Positions 1 to 6,512 of a stretch of DNA of 14,900 nucleotides are shown here, in pieces (positions within the stretch are counted from its first letter, which is position 1; each line of letters opens with the position of its first letter). The notes below the pieces were generated by a model. It was not told the DNA's origin and ran no database searches. It saw nothing but the letters and a program-made list of their open reading frames with translations. This DNA comes from Acidobacteria bacterium AH-259-L09 (lineage in GTDB: Bacteria > Acidobacteriota > UBA6911 > RPQK01). Made by a program: the position numbers and the translations under genes. Location of the stretch: contig JALLOL010000034.1 of assembly GCA_027717875.1 (NCBI GenBank), positions 1 to 14,900 on the forward strand, read 5' to 3'.

Positions 1-7
1 AGTCGCG

Positions 8-84
8 GTAGGGGCGGGCCGGTGGCTCGCCCGAACTGAACATGCAGCGAGAATGGTTCGGGCGGGCCATCGGCCCGCCCCTAC
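8..84. repeat. Two-hairpin palindromic repeat (BIME-like), copy in duplicate A
   Basis: A 29-base arm at 8-36 (beginning GTAGGGGCGGGCC) is the imperfect inverse complement, with 2 mismatches, of 56-84, with a 19-base loop. Each arm is itself nearly palindromic, so the element can fold as two hairpins or one long one. It starts 9 bases beyond the stop of the gspD fragment, the same location as its partner at 1084-1160. Confidence 0.85.
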
Positions 85-92
85 GGTTCAGG

Positions 93-310
93 TCAGTTGA
101 TCCTGAGTTCCTGTTCTCTGCGCTTCTGAATCAGCTCGCTTTCTTCCGCTTCTATCTCCCGGATAAAGTCGTATGCGTTGCGCAAGGCCCTTCTGAAGTC
201 GAGCGTGAGTTCTGTGGCTGTGGGCAGGTTGCGGATTACGTACGGCGTAATGAAGAAAATCAATTCTGCCCGGCGCCTGCTGCGGGTAGTCTGTCCAAAC
301 AAAGCGCCCA
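93..310 (-). pseudogene. Truncated duplicate of the gspD C-terminus
   Basis: The minus strand encodes about 72 residues matching the last 72 residues of the secretin encoded at 1169-3631, from the GALFGQTTR motif to a TGA at the equivalent position. The frame is open with no internal stop or frameshift. Substitutions are few (for example N to S, V to A, H to Y, Y to R, Q to R, K to I, plus a changed last few residues). It lacks the secretin N-domains and nearly all of the beta-barrel, has no ATG and no ribosome binding site, and starts abruptly at the duplication boundary. It is a gene fragment with no expected function. Intact reading over 72 codons despite about 9% nucleotide divergence suggests either a fairly recent event or origin from a related, functional gspD rather than from this one. 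Confidence 0.9.
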
Positions 311-357
311 CGGAAGAAATACGTGCTAGAATTCAACTCAGGTCATAGACTAGAAAA

Positions 358-600
358 GTGGAGCTGTCGTGGATTGTAGACGCGATTGAAAACGATCGGG
401 TGCGGATCACCGACCACGCTGATAAAGAAATGCAAAACGACCGTTTACATCTTGATGACGTTTTCCATTCGGTCAAACATGGAGAGATTATTGAGGATTA
501 TCCCCATGACAAGATCCTTCCTAGTTGTCTCGTTTTCGCAACCGGTTCACGTGGGCAACCTATCCACAGCGTGTGGGCCTATAATCAAGAAAGTAAGTAG
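358..600 (+). CDS. DUF4258-type small protein, C-terminus cut by an in-frame TAG
   Basis: The frame starts at GTG 358 and encodes 80 residues. The pattern RITDHADKEM (H20), then a DDV helix, then GEIIEDYPHD, then PIHSVWAY follows the DUF4258 family, small proteins often found as putative toxins beside antitoxins. The family normally continues with a strand and a Y-x-P-x-P-x-x-W motif. Here that segment is present in the same frame immediately after the TAG at 598-600 (see 601-669). The original gene was therefore very probably 103 codons (358-669), and its true stop TGA overlaps the ATG of the next gene. The visible product is a truncated toxin-like protein or a nonsense pseudogene. No good ribosome binding site precedes the GTG. 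Family call moderate, truncation call strong. Confidence 0.7.
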   Translation: MELSWIVDAIENDRVRITDHADKEMQNDRLHLDDVFHSVKHGEIIEDYPHDKILPSCLVFATGSRGQPIHSVWAYNQESK

Positions 601-669
601 GCAGTTTTGGTAACCGCATACAGACCAGGTCCGGATCAGTGGATTAACTGGAGGATAAGGAAGTCATGA
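601..669 (+). pseudogene. Stranded C-terminal coding segment of the DUF4258 gene
   Basis: Reading on from the TAG at 598-600 in the same frame gives 22 further sense codons (AVLVTAYRPGPDQWINW then RIRKS) and a TGA at 667-669. This matches what the end of a DUF4258 protein normally looks like, and the TGA overlaps the ATG at 666 of the following gene as ATGA, the usual coupling for a toxin-antitoxin pair. One base change (for example from CAG or AAG) would explain the TAG. TAG is an ordinary stop in this window (gspG, gspH and the anti-sigma gene all end with it), so recoding is unlikely. Confidence 0.75.
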
Positions 670-923
670 GAGAACCGCCCCGAAAACCCTTTTCTTCGTG
701 TCCCATCTGCGCAGGCCAACTCGTAGAAAAAAATGTGGAGAAATTATTGAGAGGCGGAAAGCACACAGCGATTCTTCGCGTGGAGGCAGAGGTGTGTTTA
801 AAGTGCGGAGAAAGGCTTTATCCAATCGAGACAGCCCGTCGCTTTGAGGAGGTTCGAAAGAAGCTGGAGGCAGGCCAGGTGGATTCTTTCAATCCCATCG
901 GTACGGCTTACGAAGTCGCCTGA
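666..923 (+). CDS. YgiT-type zinc-finger protein, putative antitoxin
   Basis: An 85-residue protein with a CPIC motif (C12, C15) and a CLKCGE motif (C44, C47) spaced as in the YgiT/MqsA-type N-terminal zinc finger, followed by a short charged helix (residues about 56-70). These small proteins typically sit directly after DUF4258 or MqsR-like toxin genes and act as, or derive from, antitoxins. The ATG at 666 overlaps the ancestral stop of the upstream DUF4258 frame (ATGA) and has AAGGAA at 657-662 as ribosome binding site. It lacks the C-terminal HTH of full-length MqsA, so DNA binding is not evident. The domain is clear; the antitoxin role is inferred from context and may be moot if the partner is inactivated. 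Confidence 0.8.
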   Translation: MREPPRKPFSSCPICAGQLVEKNVEKLLRGGKHTAILRVEAEVCLKCGERLYPIETARRFEEVRKKLEAGQVDSFNPIGTAYEVA

Positions 924-1057
924 ACCCGGTTTTTTATCCTGACCTTGCCACCACCGTTATTGAACCTCCCAACCACAAGGGGAAAATCTTTTACGATGAA
1001 GGACTCACCGAGGAGGCCATTGCAATCTTCCGCAAGACGCAGGAGTTTAAGGGCTAG
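920..1057 (+). pseudogene. Coding-like remnant without a start codon
   Basis: Overlapping the stop of the zinc-finger gene in another frame, codons from 920 to a TAG at 1055-1057 read NPVFYPDLATTVIEPPNHK and then a stretch including YDEGLTEEAIAIFRK. The composition looks like real protein (a D/E-rich amphipathic end and few rare codons). The frame is open back only to a stop at 845-847 and contains no ATG, GTG or TTG start. I do not recognise the family. It may be the C-terminal leftover of a gene lost during the rearrangement that created the flanking repeats, or a chance open frame. Confidence 0.35.
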
Positions 1058-1168
1058 CTGACCACCTGACCGGCTGAGTCGCGGTAGGGGCGAGCCCGTG
1101 GCTCGCCCGAACTGAACACGCAGCGAGAATGGTTCGGGCGGGCCATCGGTCCGCCCCTACGGTTCAGG
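924..1168. other. Convergent intergenic region after gspD
   Basis: Between the zinc-finger gene (plus strand) and gspD (minus strand) lie the start-less remnant frame to 1057, a short unique stretch (1058-1076), and then the palindromic repeat at 1084-1160 directly after the gspD stop. No other gene or promoter is apparent. Confidence 0.7.
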
Positions 1169-1386
1169 TCAGCGGTCCTTGAGTTCCTGTTCTCTGCGTT
1201 TCTGAATCAGCTCGCTTTCTTCCGCTTCTTTCTCCTGGATAAAGTCGTATGCGTTGCGCAAGGCCCTTCTGAAGTCGAGCGTGAGTTCTGTGGCGGTGGG
1301 CAGGTTGTAAATTACGTGTGGCGTAATGAAGAAAATCAGTTCTACCCGGCGCCGGTTGCGGGTGGTCTGTCCAAACAAAGCGCCCA
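1077..1386. repeat. Direct repeat copy B: gspD 3' end plus palindrome
   Basis: This is the partner of 1-310, without indels at a constant offset of 1076 bases. It contains the last 72 codons of the intact gspD and the 92 bases after it. Since it is contiguous with the functional gene, it is the resident copy, and copy A is the displaced one. Confidence 0.95.
1084..1160. repeat. Two-hairpin palindromic repeat (BIME-like) after gspD, possible terminator
   Basis: Arms 1084-1112 and 1132-1160 are imperfect inverse complements around a 19-base loop. Within the left arm, GGCGAGCC (1089-1096) and GGCTCGCC (1100-1107) form a perfect 8-bp stem with a 3-base loop. The element begins 9 bases beyond the gspD stop. 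Genes converge on it from both sides, so it may stabilise or terminate both transcripts, but it has no T-tract and so is not a classical rho-independent terminator. Confidence 0.85.
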
Positions 1387-3631
1387 GAATCGGAATGTCC
1401 CCGAGGAGGGGAACCCGGCTTCGTGTAAAATCGGTCGAGTCCGTGATAAGACCGGCAATGGCCACCGTCTGACCGTCGCGGACAATCAGCGAAGTGGTGA
1501 GGAAATTTCGGTTGATTGTCGGTGTGAGGGCGGGTCCCGTAGCGGAACTCACCTCGATCGCTATATCCATGGTCACGATGCCGCTGGCACTGATTCTCGG
1601 CATAATGAGCAGTGTCGTACCTGTCGGGCGAAACTGAATCTGGTTGACGAAGGCAGTGGCTGTTCCAGCCCTTAACGGATCTCCAAAAGATGACGTGGTG
1701 ACCGGCACTTCCGCACCGACGTTGATCTGCGCCTGCATGCCATCCAGGGCCAGGAGTCGTGGAGCTTCCAATATTTGCACGTCGGTCTTGGTTCGCAGCG
1801 CATTAACGACAGCCTCCAACTCCCGAGCCCTGCCGATGAAAGCTCGGGTGGCCAGAGAGAAGGCGCCTTCCGGAGAGATCTGCCCGGTTGTCGCGGGCCC
1901 GCCGATGCCATCCCCATTTTCTGCCATGGTCCCTCTCTTTTGGAGAAAAGCCACCACGCCAAAACTCAGGTCATCGCGAAGCTCAACCGAGTAAATTTTG
2001 GCCTCAATCAAGACTTGCCGGGGAAGTACGTCCAACTGCTTGATGGTCTGGAGAAGGAACTGATAATCCGCTTCGGTGGCCTGGATGATCAGTGAGTTAT
2101 TGAACTCGTTGACGATGATCTTGATATTGGCAGCCACCACAGCCCGAATGCCGGACTGAGTGGACATTGGACGCCCGGCCAGCGAGGGCCCCAATTGGCC
2201 TATTTGTCCTCCAAACCCTTGCTGCGATGGCGAAACAAAGCCTGCTTCCCGACGTGGGGTAACGGGTTGTTGAGGTTGACCCTCCTGAACTTGCCCCGTC
2301 GGCGCTGAGGGAAGACCGAATCCATCCTGATACAATTGAGCCAGGACATCGGCAATATTCATGGCAGTGTTGTTTTCGACCTGATAGACGAAAGTCTTGA
2401 TGTTCATGCCAGTAGACGGAACATCGAGTTTATCCACCCATTTTTTCACTTCCCGGAAAACGGAAGGCGAGCGAGTCACCACCAGGATACTGTTCAATCT
2501 TTCAATGGCCACAATTCGCACGCCAGCGGGGTTACCCGGGGCAAAGACCTGGGCAAGATCATTGGCCACGTCCACTGCCTGGTTATAGCGGATCGGAATC
2601 AGATCCACGGTATTCACGTCGAAGTACTGCGTATCCAGAAGATTGACCAGCTTGAGGACCTGCTCGATGTTCTTCCGGTAGTCGGTGACGATGATCATAT
2701 TGGCGGAAGCATAATTAATAATGTTCGCCCCGTTTGACACAAACGGGGTGATCATTGTCACCATCTCTCCCGAGGGTACGTAGTGCAGGGGAATAATATA
2801 AGTGATGACGCCTTCGTCCTGGCTCTCGCCCGCCCCCTCCGGTGGGCTCAGCGTGGACACAACCGGCTCTGCTTCAGCAGGCGGTTCCTGAGCAGGTTGA
2901 CCCGTACCTTGGCGCTGAGGGGGACTTGCTTGGGCTGAAGGCGGCTCCTGGGCCGCCGGTTCAGTCTCCCCCTCTTCTTCCTTTTCCTGCTCTTCCTGCT
3001 TTTCCTGCGAGGGTGCCTCAGGTGTGACTACAAGTTCGTGGGGAATCTTCGTACTCTGTCCCAGGGGAACAATGACATACATTCCATCTTGCTTGACAAT
3101 TGCCTGACCGTTCATTTGAAGAAGCTGTTCCAGGACTGCAAACGCTCTCTCCTTGGGGATTTCCTCCATGGTATAGATGCTCACAGTACCCTGCACCTGT
3201 GGGTCGATGACATAGGAATATCCCAACTCCTGCATTACCGTGTCGATTACGGTACTGAGCGGAACGTTATTGAACCGAAACCCCAGGCCGAGTGAGGCCG
3301 GCCTCTCGGGCTCAGGAGTTTCCCCTGAAGGCGTCTTCTCCTGCTCTGGAGTCTCGCCTTCTTCGGCGGCCTTTTCTCCTTCTGCAGATTTCTCTCCTTC
3401 TGCAGATTTCTCTTCTTCTGCTGCGGACTTCTCTTCTTCTGAGGACTTCTCCTCTTGTTCGGGGGACTGCTCTTGCTCTGCGGACTTCTTCTCTTGGGCG
3501 GATTTCTCTTCTTGCCGAGACTTCTCTTGTCTTGGGGGGTTTTGCTCGTGTATGGATGAGACAGCAAAAACCGGAGGGTTTAGAAGAAGAAAAAGTGCAA
3601 GGAGCTCCTTCGGATTCAAGTCGATCACCAC
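1169..3631 (-). CDS. gspD: GspD, type II secretion secretin
   Basis: Outer-membrane secretin that forms the T2SS exit pore. From the GTG at 3631 it is 820 residues: a hydrophobic signal-like segment (LLALFLLLNPPVFA, 10-23), a Glu/Lys/Ser-rich linker (31-112), an N0 domain (about 115-190), a Pro/Glu/Gln-rich linker (205-272), N1 (275-335), N2 (340-405), N3 with a Gln/Gly/Pro-rich insert (about 410-535), and the secretin barrel (about 536-775) with the hallmark VPLLGDIPILGALFG (740-754). A charged helical tail follows to 820. GTG 3631 lies 7 bases after the gspC stop. The frame stays open upstream to a TTG at 3868, but that overlaps gspC by 230 bases and would bury the signal sequence. No strong ribosome binding site is seen, so coupling to gspC is likely. 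The two low-complexity linkers are unusual additions to the family layout. Confidence 0.95.
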   Translation of the reverse strand: MVIDLNPKELLALFLLLNPPVFAVSSIHEQNPPRQEKSRQEEKSAQEKKSAEQEQSPEQEEKSSEEEKSAAEEEKSAEGEKSAEGEKAAEEGETPEQEKTPSGETPEPERPASLGLGFRFNNVPLSTVIDTVMQELGYSYVIDPQVQGTVSIYTMEEIPKERAFAVLEQLLQMNGQAIVKQDGMYVIVPLGQSTKIPHELVVTPEAPSQEKQEEQEKEEEGETEPAAQEPPSAQASPPQRQGTGQPAQEPPAEAEPVVSTLSPPEGAGESQDEGVITYIIPLHYVPSGEMVTMITPFVSNGANIINYASANMIIVTDYRKNIEQVLKLVNLLDTQYFDVNTVDLIPIRYNQAVDVANDLAQVFAPGNPAGVRIVAIERLNSILVVTRSPSVFREVKKWVDKLDVPSTGMNIKTFVYQVENNTAMNIADVLAQLYQDGFGLPSAPTGQVQEGQPQQPVTPRREAGFVSPSQQGFGGQIGQLGPSLAGRPMSTQSGIRAVVAANIKIIVNEFNNSLIIQATEADYQFLLQTIKQLDVLPRQVLIEAKIYSVELRDDLSFGVVAFLQKRGTMAENGDGIGGPATTGQISPEGAFSLATRAFIGRARELEAVVNALRTKTDVQILEAPRLLALDGMQAQINVGAEVPVTTSSFGDPLRAGTATAFVNQIQFRPTGTTLLIMPRISASGIVTMDIAIEVSSATGPALTPTINRNFLTTSLIVRDGQTVAIAGLITDSTDFTRSRVPLLGDIPILGALFGQTTRNRRRVELIFFITPHVIYNLPTATELTLDFRRALRNAYDFIQEKEAEESELIQKRREQELKDR
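3296..3541 (-). repeat. Glu/Lys/Ser-rich low-complexity repeat in gspD
   Basis: Codons 31-112 of GspD encode a run of E, K, S, A and Q with a recurring EKSAEG/EKSAEE hexapeptide, mirrored in the DNA as recurring GAGAAATCTGCAGAAGGA-like 18-bp units (clearest near 3380-3425). It lies between the signal segment and the N0 domain, so it should be a flexible, highly charged periplasmic tether. Confidence 0.85.
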
Positions 3632-3638
3632 TTTGTTG

Positions 3639-4505
3639 TTAGCGACGAGGGGGGCGCCGCCCTCCGCGGGCTGCCTGAGGACTGCCAACTCGAGAGCCCA
3701 CAGCAGAAGATAATCCGCTTTGCCCCCGTCCAGCAGGAGATAATCCACTCTGTCCCCGTCCAGCAGGAGTCCTGGCTCCAGAAGGACTATCGGCGAGATT
3801 GCCCTGCCCTCGTCCCGCCTGACTACCTCTGGCTTGAGCAGACCGACCTTGAACAACTCCCACTTCAATACCCCGGGCCTCCTGGCTGGTGGCTGCTGCA
3901 GCCGTGACTCCCACGGCCTTGGGAGGAGAGCCGACCGTGATCACTGTGACTGCGGCCGTGGCGCGCTGCCCAGCAGCAGCCGGCTGCGCAGCATCGGCCA
4001 TATCTATGACCTCTTCACGATCGTTCCACCGCAGTTTCACCACAGTGTCTCCAATCCCGGCCACCGTGTAGCCTTGCACCAGGTCTCCAACTTTAACCGT
4101 CCGCAGCTCTCCTTTGCTTTGCTTGCCTTCGAACACCGTCACTATCGCCTGCCTTTTACCACGCACGGCAGACACACCGTGGACAATCGGCCTGGCCGCC
4201 CACTTCGGCAGCTCTGGCTGCTTCTCTGCGGCCTCCCCTGAGGTCTCCACAGACTCCTCCGGTCGGCGGTCTTCCCTAAAAAGATTTTTCTCAAAGATGA
4301 CCATAAAATCAGCAAAGGTTTGCACCCGCTGGATTGGCTCCACACCCAATTGGCCCACAGTAGTCCCTTCCCTTTGTGCACGGCTCACAATTTGCTGCAG
4401 ATTATGCGCCTGTTGGAAATTCTCCCAAGCAGATGTGAGTCGCTCGGCAAAAATAACGATTCCCGCCAGGATCAAAATATTGACGAAAACAGTTCGTCGT
4501 TTCAT
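3639..4505 (-). CDS. gspC: GspC-like inner-membrane/periplasmic connector
   Basis: A 288-residue bitopic protein connecting the inner-membrane platform to the secretin. One membrane segment lies near the N-terminus (about 6-22). A homology-region (HR)-like beta domain follows (about 66-170), including FMVIFEKNLFRED and GVSAVRGKRQA, then TVKVGDLVQGYTVAGI, which resembles GspC and PilP HR domains. The rest (about 171-288) is an Ala/Gly/Ser/Arg/Gln-rich tail with two AGRGQSGLS repeats and a very basic end; there is no PDZ domain. I chose ATG 4505 over a GTG at 4514 because GAGGGTGG sits just before it. It lies between gspM and gspD as expected for GspC. PilP-like would be an equally fair structural name; the role is inferred from position and HR fold. 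Confidence 0.78.
   Translation of the reverse strand: MKRRTVFVNILILAGIVIFAERLTSAWENFQQAHNLQQIVSRAQREGTTVGQLGVEPIQRVQTFADFMVIFEKNLFREDRRPEESVETSGEAAEKQPELPKWAARPIVHGVSAVRGKRQAIVTVFEGKQSKGELRTVKVGDLVQGYTVAGIGDTVVKLRWNDREEVIDMADAAQPAAAGQRATAAVTVITVGSPPKAVGVTAAAATSQEARGIEVGVVQGRSAQARGSQAGRGQGNLADSPSGARTPAGRGQSGLSPAGRGQSGLSSAVGSRVGSPQAARGGRRPPRR
3701..3770. repeat. 30-bp tandem repeat in the gspC tail
   Basis: Two full units (3701-3730 and 3731-3760) and a 10-base partial unit, each beginning CAGCAG(A/G)AGATAATCC. A 30-base period keeps both overlapping frames in register. It gives the 10-residue AGRGQSGLS(P/S) repeat in GspC, and in the frame upstream of gspD a DYLLLDGG-type repeat that is probably not translated. 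Confidence 0.85.
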
Positions 4506-4535
4506 ATTCGCCACCCTCTATTGATGCCTATAATC

Positions 4536-5093
4536 CTAAGAAAGTCGAACGAAACCGGAAACTTTCAGGCGGGGCTGAATGCGCACCTGATTCTTAGAGC
4601 GAAAGCTAGTGAGGGAAAAATCATCCACCAGAAGGAATTTTGAATGAGTCGAAAGACCGTGGAGGAAGTTAGTCAACTGATTCACATCGCTTTGCAGGTT
4701 AATCTGCAAGGTGATTTTGGCGTAGCCTTCACCAATCTTGCGTTCCTGCAAGGGATTACTGCGCGCCACTTGAATATTATATTCAGCCGCCAAGCCGCGT
4801 ACGATCTCTTCCAGCTGAACGGTGGCAATGCTTGCCTCCTGCGCGTCCAGTAGCCCTTGCCGGTACTGACCTAGAACCCTGTCAAGTTCCGTGAGCTGGG
4901 CTTGATAGATCTCCTCTTCCTGAATGGCTTGAATATATCGCTGCAGCAGCTTTTCCTTCTTCTCGATCTCCGCCCCAAGCTCACTTTTAGCATCGTAGAA
5001 AGGCAAAACCAGCCCAAAGACTACCAGAATCATACCTCCCACCATGCCGAGGATTGCTACAGCTCTTTTTTCTCGTTTGGCAAGTCTCTTCAT
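4536..5093 (-). CDS. gspM: GspM/PilO-like platform protein
   Basis: A 185-residue bitopic inner-membrane protein. It has a short basic N-terminus (MKRLAKREKR), one membrane segment (about 11-30), a coiled coil (about 35-80, rich in E, K, Q and L) and a C-terminal alpha/beta domain (about 90-185) of the ferredoxin-like kind found in GspM and PilO, including the NQLTNFLHGL helix and the FLLVDDFSL strand. In the T2SS, GspM dimerises with GspL to hold the platform. It follows gspL after 19 bases and precedes gspC, so family and position agree. No strong ribosome binding site is seen directly before the ATG. Confidence 0.85.
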   Translation of the reverse strand: MKRLAKREKRAVAILGMVGGMILVVFGLVLPFYDAKSELGAEIEKKEKLLQRYIQAIQEEEIYQAQLTELDRVLGQYRQGLLDAQEASIATVQLEEIVRGLAAEYNIQVARSNPLQERKIGEGYAKITLQINLQSDVNQLTNFLHGLSTHSKFLLVDDFSLTSFRSKNQVRIQPRLKVSGFVRLS

Positions 5094-5112
5094 CTTACAA
5101 TCTGCACCTGAA

Positions 5113-6504
5113 TTACTCTTCCCTGACCGTTGCCTGGAAACTAAACTTCTCCCGGTTCTTCATGGTCCGATCAGGGGTGATGTAACGCGACTCGACCGTT
5201 CCCAAGTTCTCAGAATCGAGCAGGACTTTCAGCAACCCGGAGGCAGAATCGGAAATACCGGTCATGCTGACACGATTTCCCTGGACAGTCAGGTTTTGTA
5301 GAAAAGAATTTTCCGGGATTCTTTCGGTCAGTTCCTGGAGAATCAAAAGAACTTTTTGACGCCCTTTCATCAGGTCTTGGAGCTCATCCAATTGAGTCTG
5401 GCGCTCCTTGACTTGATCGCGTACAGCCATCACTTGATCTACCTCGGGCTGGAGTGCTCGAATCTGAGATTCGATTTGGTTTAGAAGTTCACTTTGCTGG
5501 AAATACTCTCTGGTGGCCACCACAAAACCCATAATCACCAACAACACGGCTAAGAAAATGGTCGGAACAAAGCTGGGCCGTTCTGCGATCAGTCGCTTTT
5601 CCGGAGGAATCAGGTTAGATCGGCTGGGCAGGGACTTGCTGGTTCCAGAAATGGCCAGGCCGACGGCCTCAATCAGGCCTAACCTATCTGAGTTCAATTT
5701 TTTCAGGTTGAGCTTCTCAGACAAAAGTTCACAATCCTGAAACCTCTCGCGGAAGTCATCAACAAAATGATCTGCCAAAGCACCGGTCAGATAGATTTTC
5801 GCAAGCCCCTCATCCACCTGATCCAGGTGAGAGAAGAACCGATCAAGCTCCTGGAGCACCCTATCAAAGGTCAAGTCGTCTTCACTCACAAGGACCTTTT
5901 CAGACAAGAACTTCTTGGGACCAGCCAGAAAAATAAACTCCACTCCGTCAGAATTGATTGCCACAATTAAATAGGGGTTTTTCTTGGGATAACCATCGTC
6001 GTGGGCTGAAAAGACCTGATACAAGCCCACGCTGGAGACTCGAATTGCAGCGGGGTAAAGGTTCAACTCACGGAAGAGGTTAAGCTGCTCCTCCAAGTAA
6101 GCTCTGCGCACCATGATGATCCGCAGCAATATCTTTTTCCGGTCCTGGTCTCGATCCAGAACGAGATAATCATAGTAAGACTGCTCTTCATCCAGGGGCT
6201 CAAACTTCTCAACCTGAATGCGGACCACTTGGTCGAGATTTTCTTCCACCTCGAGGGGCAGCTCGACATGGCGAATCACCACCTGATCGCGAGGGAATCC
6301 CAAGATGACATTCTCGCCATTAAAACCATTGGACTCTGCATACTGCTGAACCCAACCGTGAAGGTCCGAGGGCGGCAATTCTTTATAGTTTTCCAGCACG
6401 TCGTAGTTTTTGAGAGCATAGTCCTGAAGGCCTTTGGAAACAGTGGCAAACACCAGGCTGTTTCCGTGAATCTCAATTCCGACGGCTGAATCTAGATTAA
6501 ACAT
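5113..6504 (-). CDS. gspL: GspL: PilM-like/PilN-like fusion platform protein
   Basis: A 463-residue inner-membrane protein that would bind the GspE ATPase in the cytoplasm and GspM in the periplasm. Residues 1 to about 285 form an actin-like PilM/GspL cytoplasmic domain (VGIEIHGNSL near the start, VILGFPRDQVVIRHVELP at 66-83). NLIPPEKR (297-304) is the typical PilN lead-in. One membrane segment follows (about 312-330), then a coiled coil (335-380) and a periplasmic ferredoxin-like domain (about 385-463). The layout matches GspL as a fusion of the two type IV pilus proteins PilM and PilN. It starts 8 bases after the gspK stop with only a weak ribosome binding site, suggesting coupled translation. 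Confidence 0.92.
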   Translation of the reverse strand: MFNLDSAVGIEIHGNSLVFATVSKGLQDYALKNYDVLENYKELPPSDLHGWVQQYAESNGFNGENVILGFPRDQVVIRHVELPLEVEENLDQVVRIQVEKFEPLDEEQSYYDYLVLDRDQDRKKILLRIIMVRRAYLEEQLNLFRELNLYPAAIRVSSVGLYQVFSAHDDGYPKKNPYLIVAINSDGVEFIFLAGPKKFLSEKVLVSEDDLTFDRVLQELDRFFSHLDQVDEGLAKIYLTGALADHFVDDFRERFQDCELLSEKLNLKKLNSDRLGLIEAVGLAISGTSKSLPSRSNLIPPEKRLIAERPSFVPTIFLAVLLVIMGFVVATREYFQQSELLNQIESQIRALQPEVDQVMAVRDQVKERQTQLDELQDLMKGRQKVLLILQELTERIPENSFLQNLTVQGNRVSMTGISDSASGLLKVLLDSENLGTVESRYITPDRTMKNREKFSFQATVREE

Positions 6505-6512
6505 GTTCGGCG

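Larger units (their letters stand above)
1..310. repeat. Direct repeat copy A: duplicated gspD 3' end plus palindrome
   Basis: Positions 1-310 align base for base, with no gap, to 1077-1386. I count 23 mismatches by eye (about 93% identity). The non-coding palindrome part (1-92) has only 4 mismatches; the part matching the gspD coding region (93-310) has 19. The right boundary is sharp at 310/311. The left boundary is not visible because the window starts inside the repeat or at its edge. The two copies flank the 311-1076 toxin-antitoxin-like cassette. This is a segmental duplication or a recombination scar; neither copy carries a transposase. Confidence 0.95.

Noticed and set aside
598..600. 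TAG read as a sense codon (pyrrolysine or a recoded genetic code)
   Set aside because: gspG, gspH and the anti-sigma gene end with TAG, and no other in-frame TAG occurs in well-conserved genes here. A nonsense mutation or sequencing error is simpler.
1084..1160. Classical rho-independent terminator after gspD
   Set aside because: Strong hairpins are present but no T-tract follows on either strand, and the same element occurs inside the operon at 11254. It is a dispersed palindromic repeat first, a terminator only possibly.
1..1386. Composite transposon or insertion sequence
   Set aside because: The flanking repeats carry no transposase or IS-like ends; they are made of gspD coding sequence plus a palindrome.
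3240..3713. Plus-strand open frames opposite gspD and gspC
   Set aside because: Serine- and leucine-rich shadows of the E/K/S repeat on the other strand, with no ribosome binding site or domain.
3632..3868. Longer GspD start (TTG 3868), giving 899 residues
   Set aside because: It overlaps gspC by 230 bases, has no ribosome binding site, and would place 79 residues ahead of the hydrophobic signal segment. GTG 3631, right after the gspC stop, fits better.
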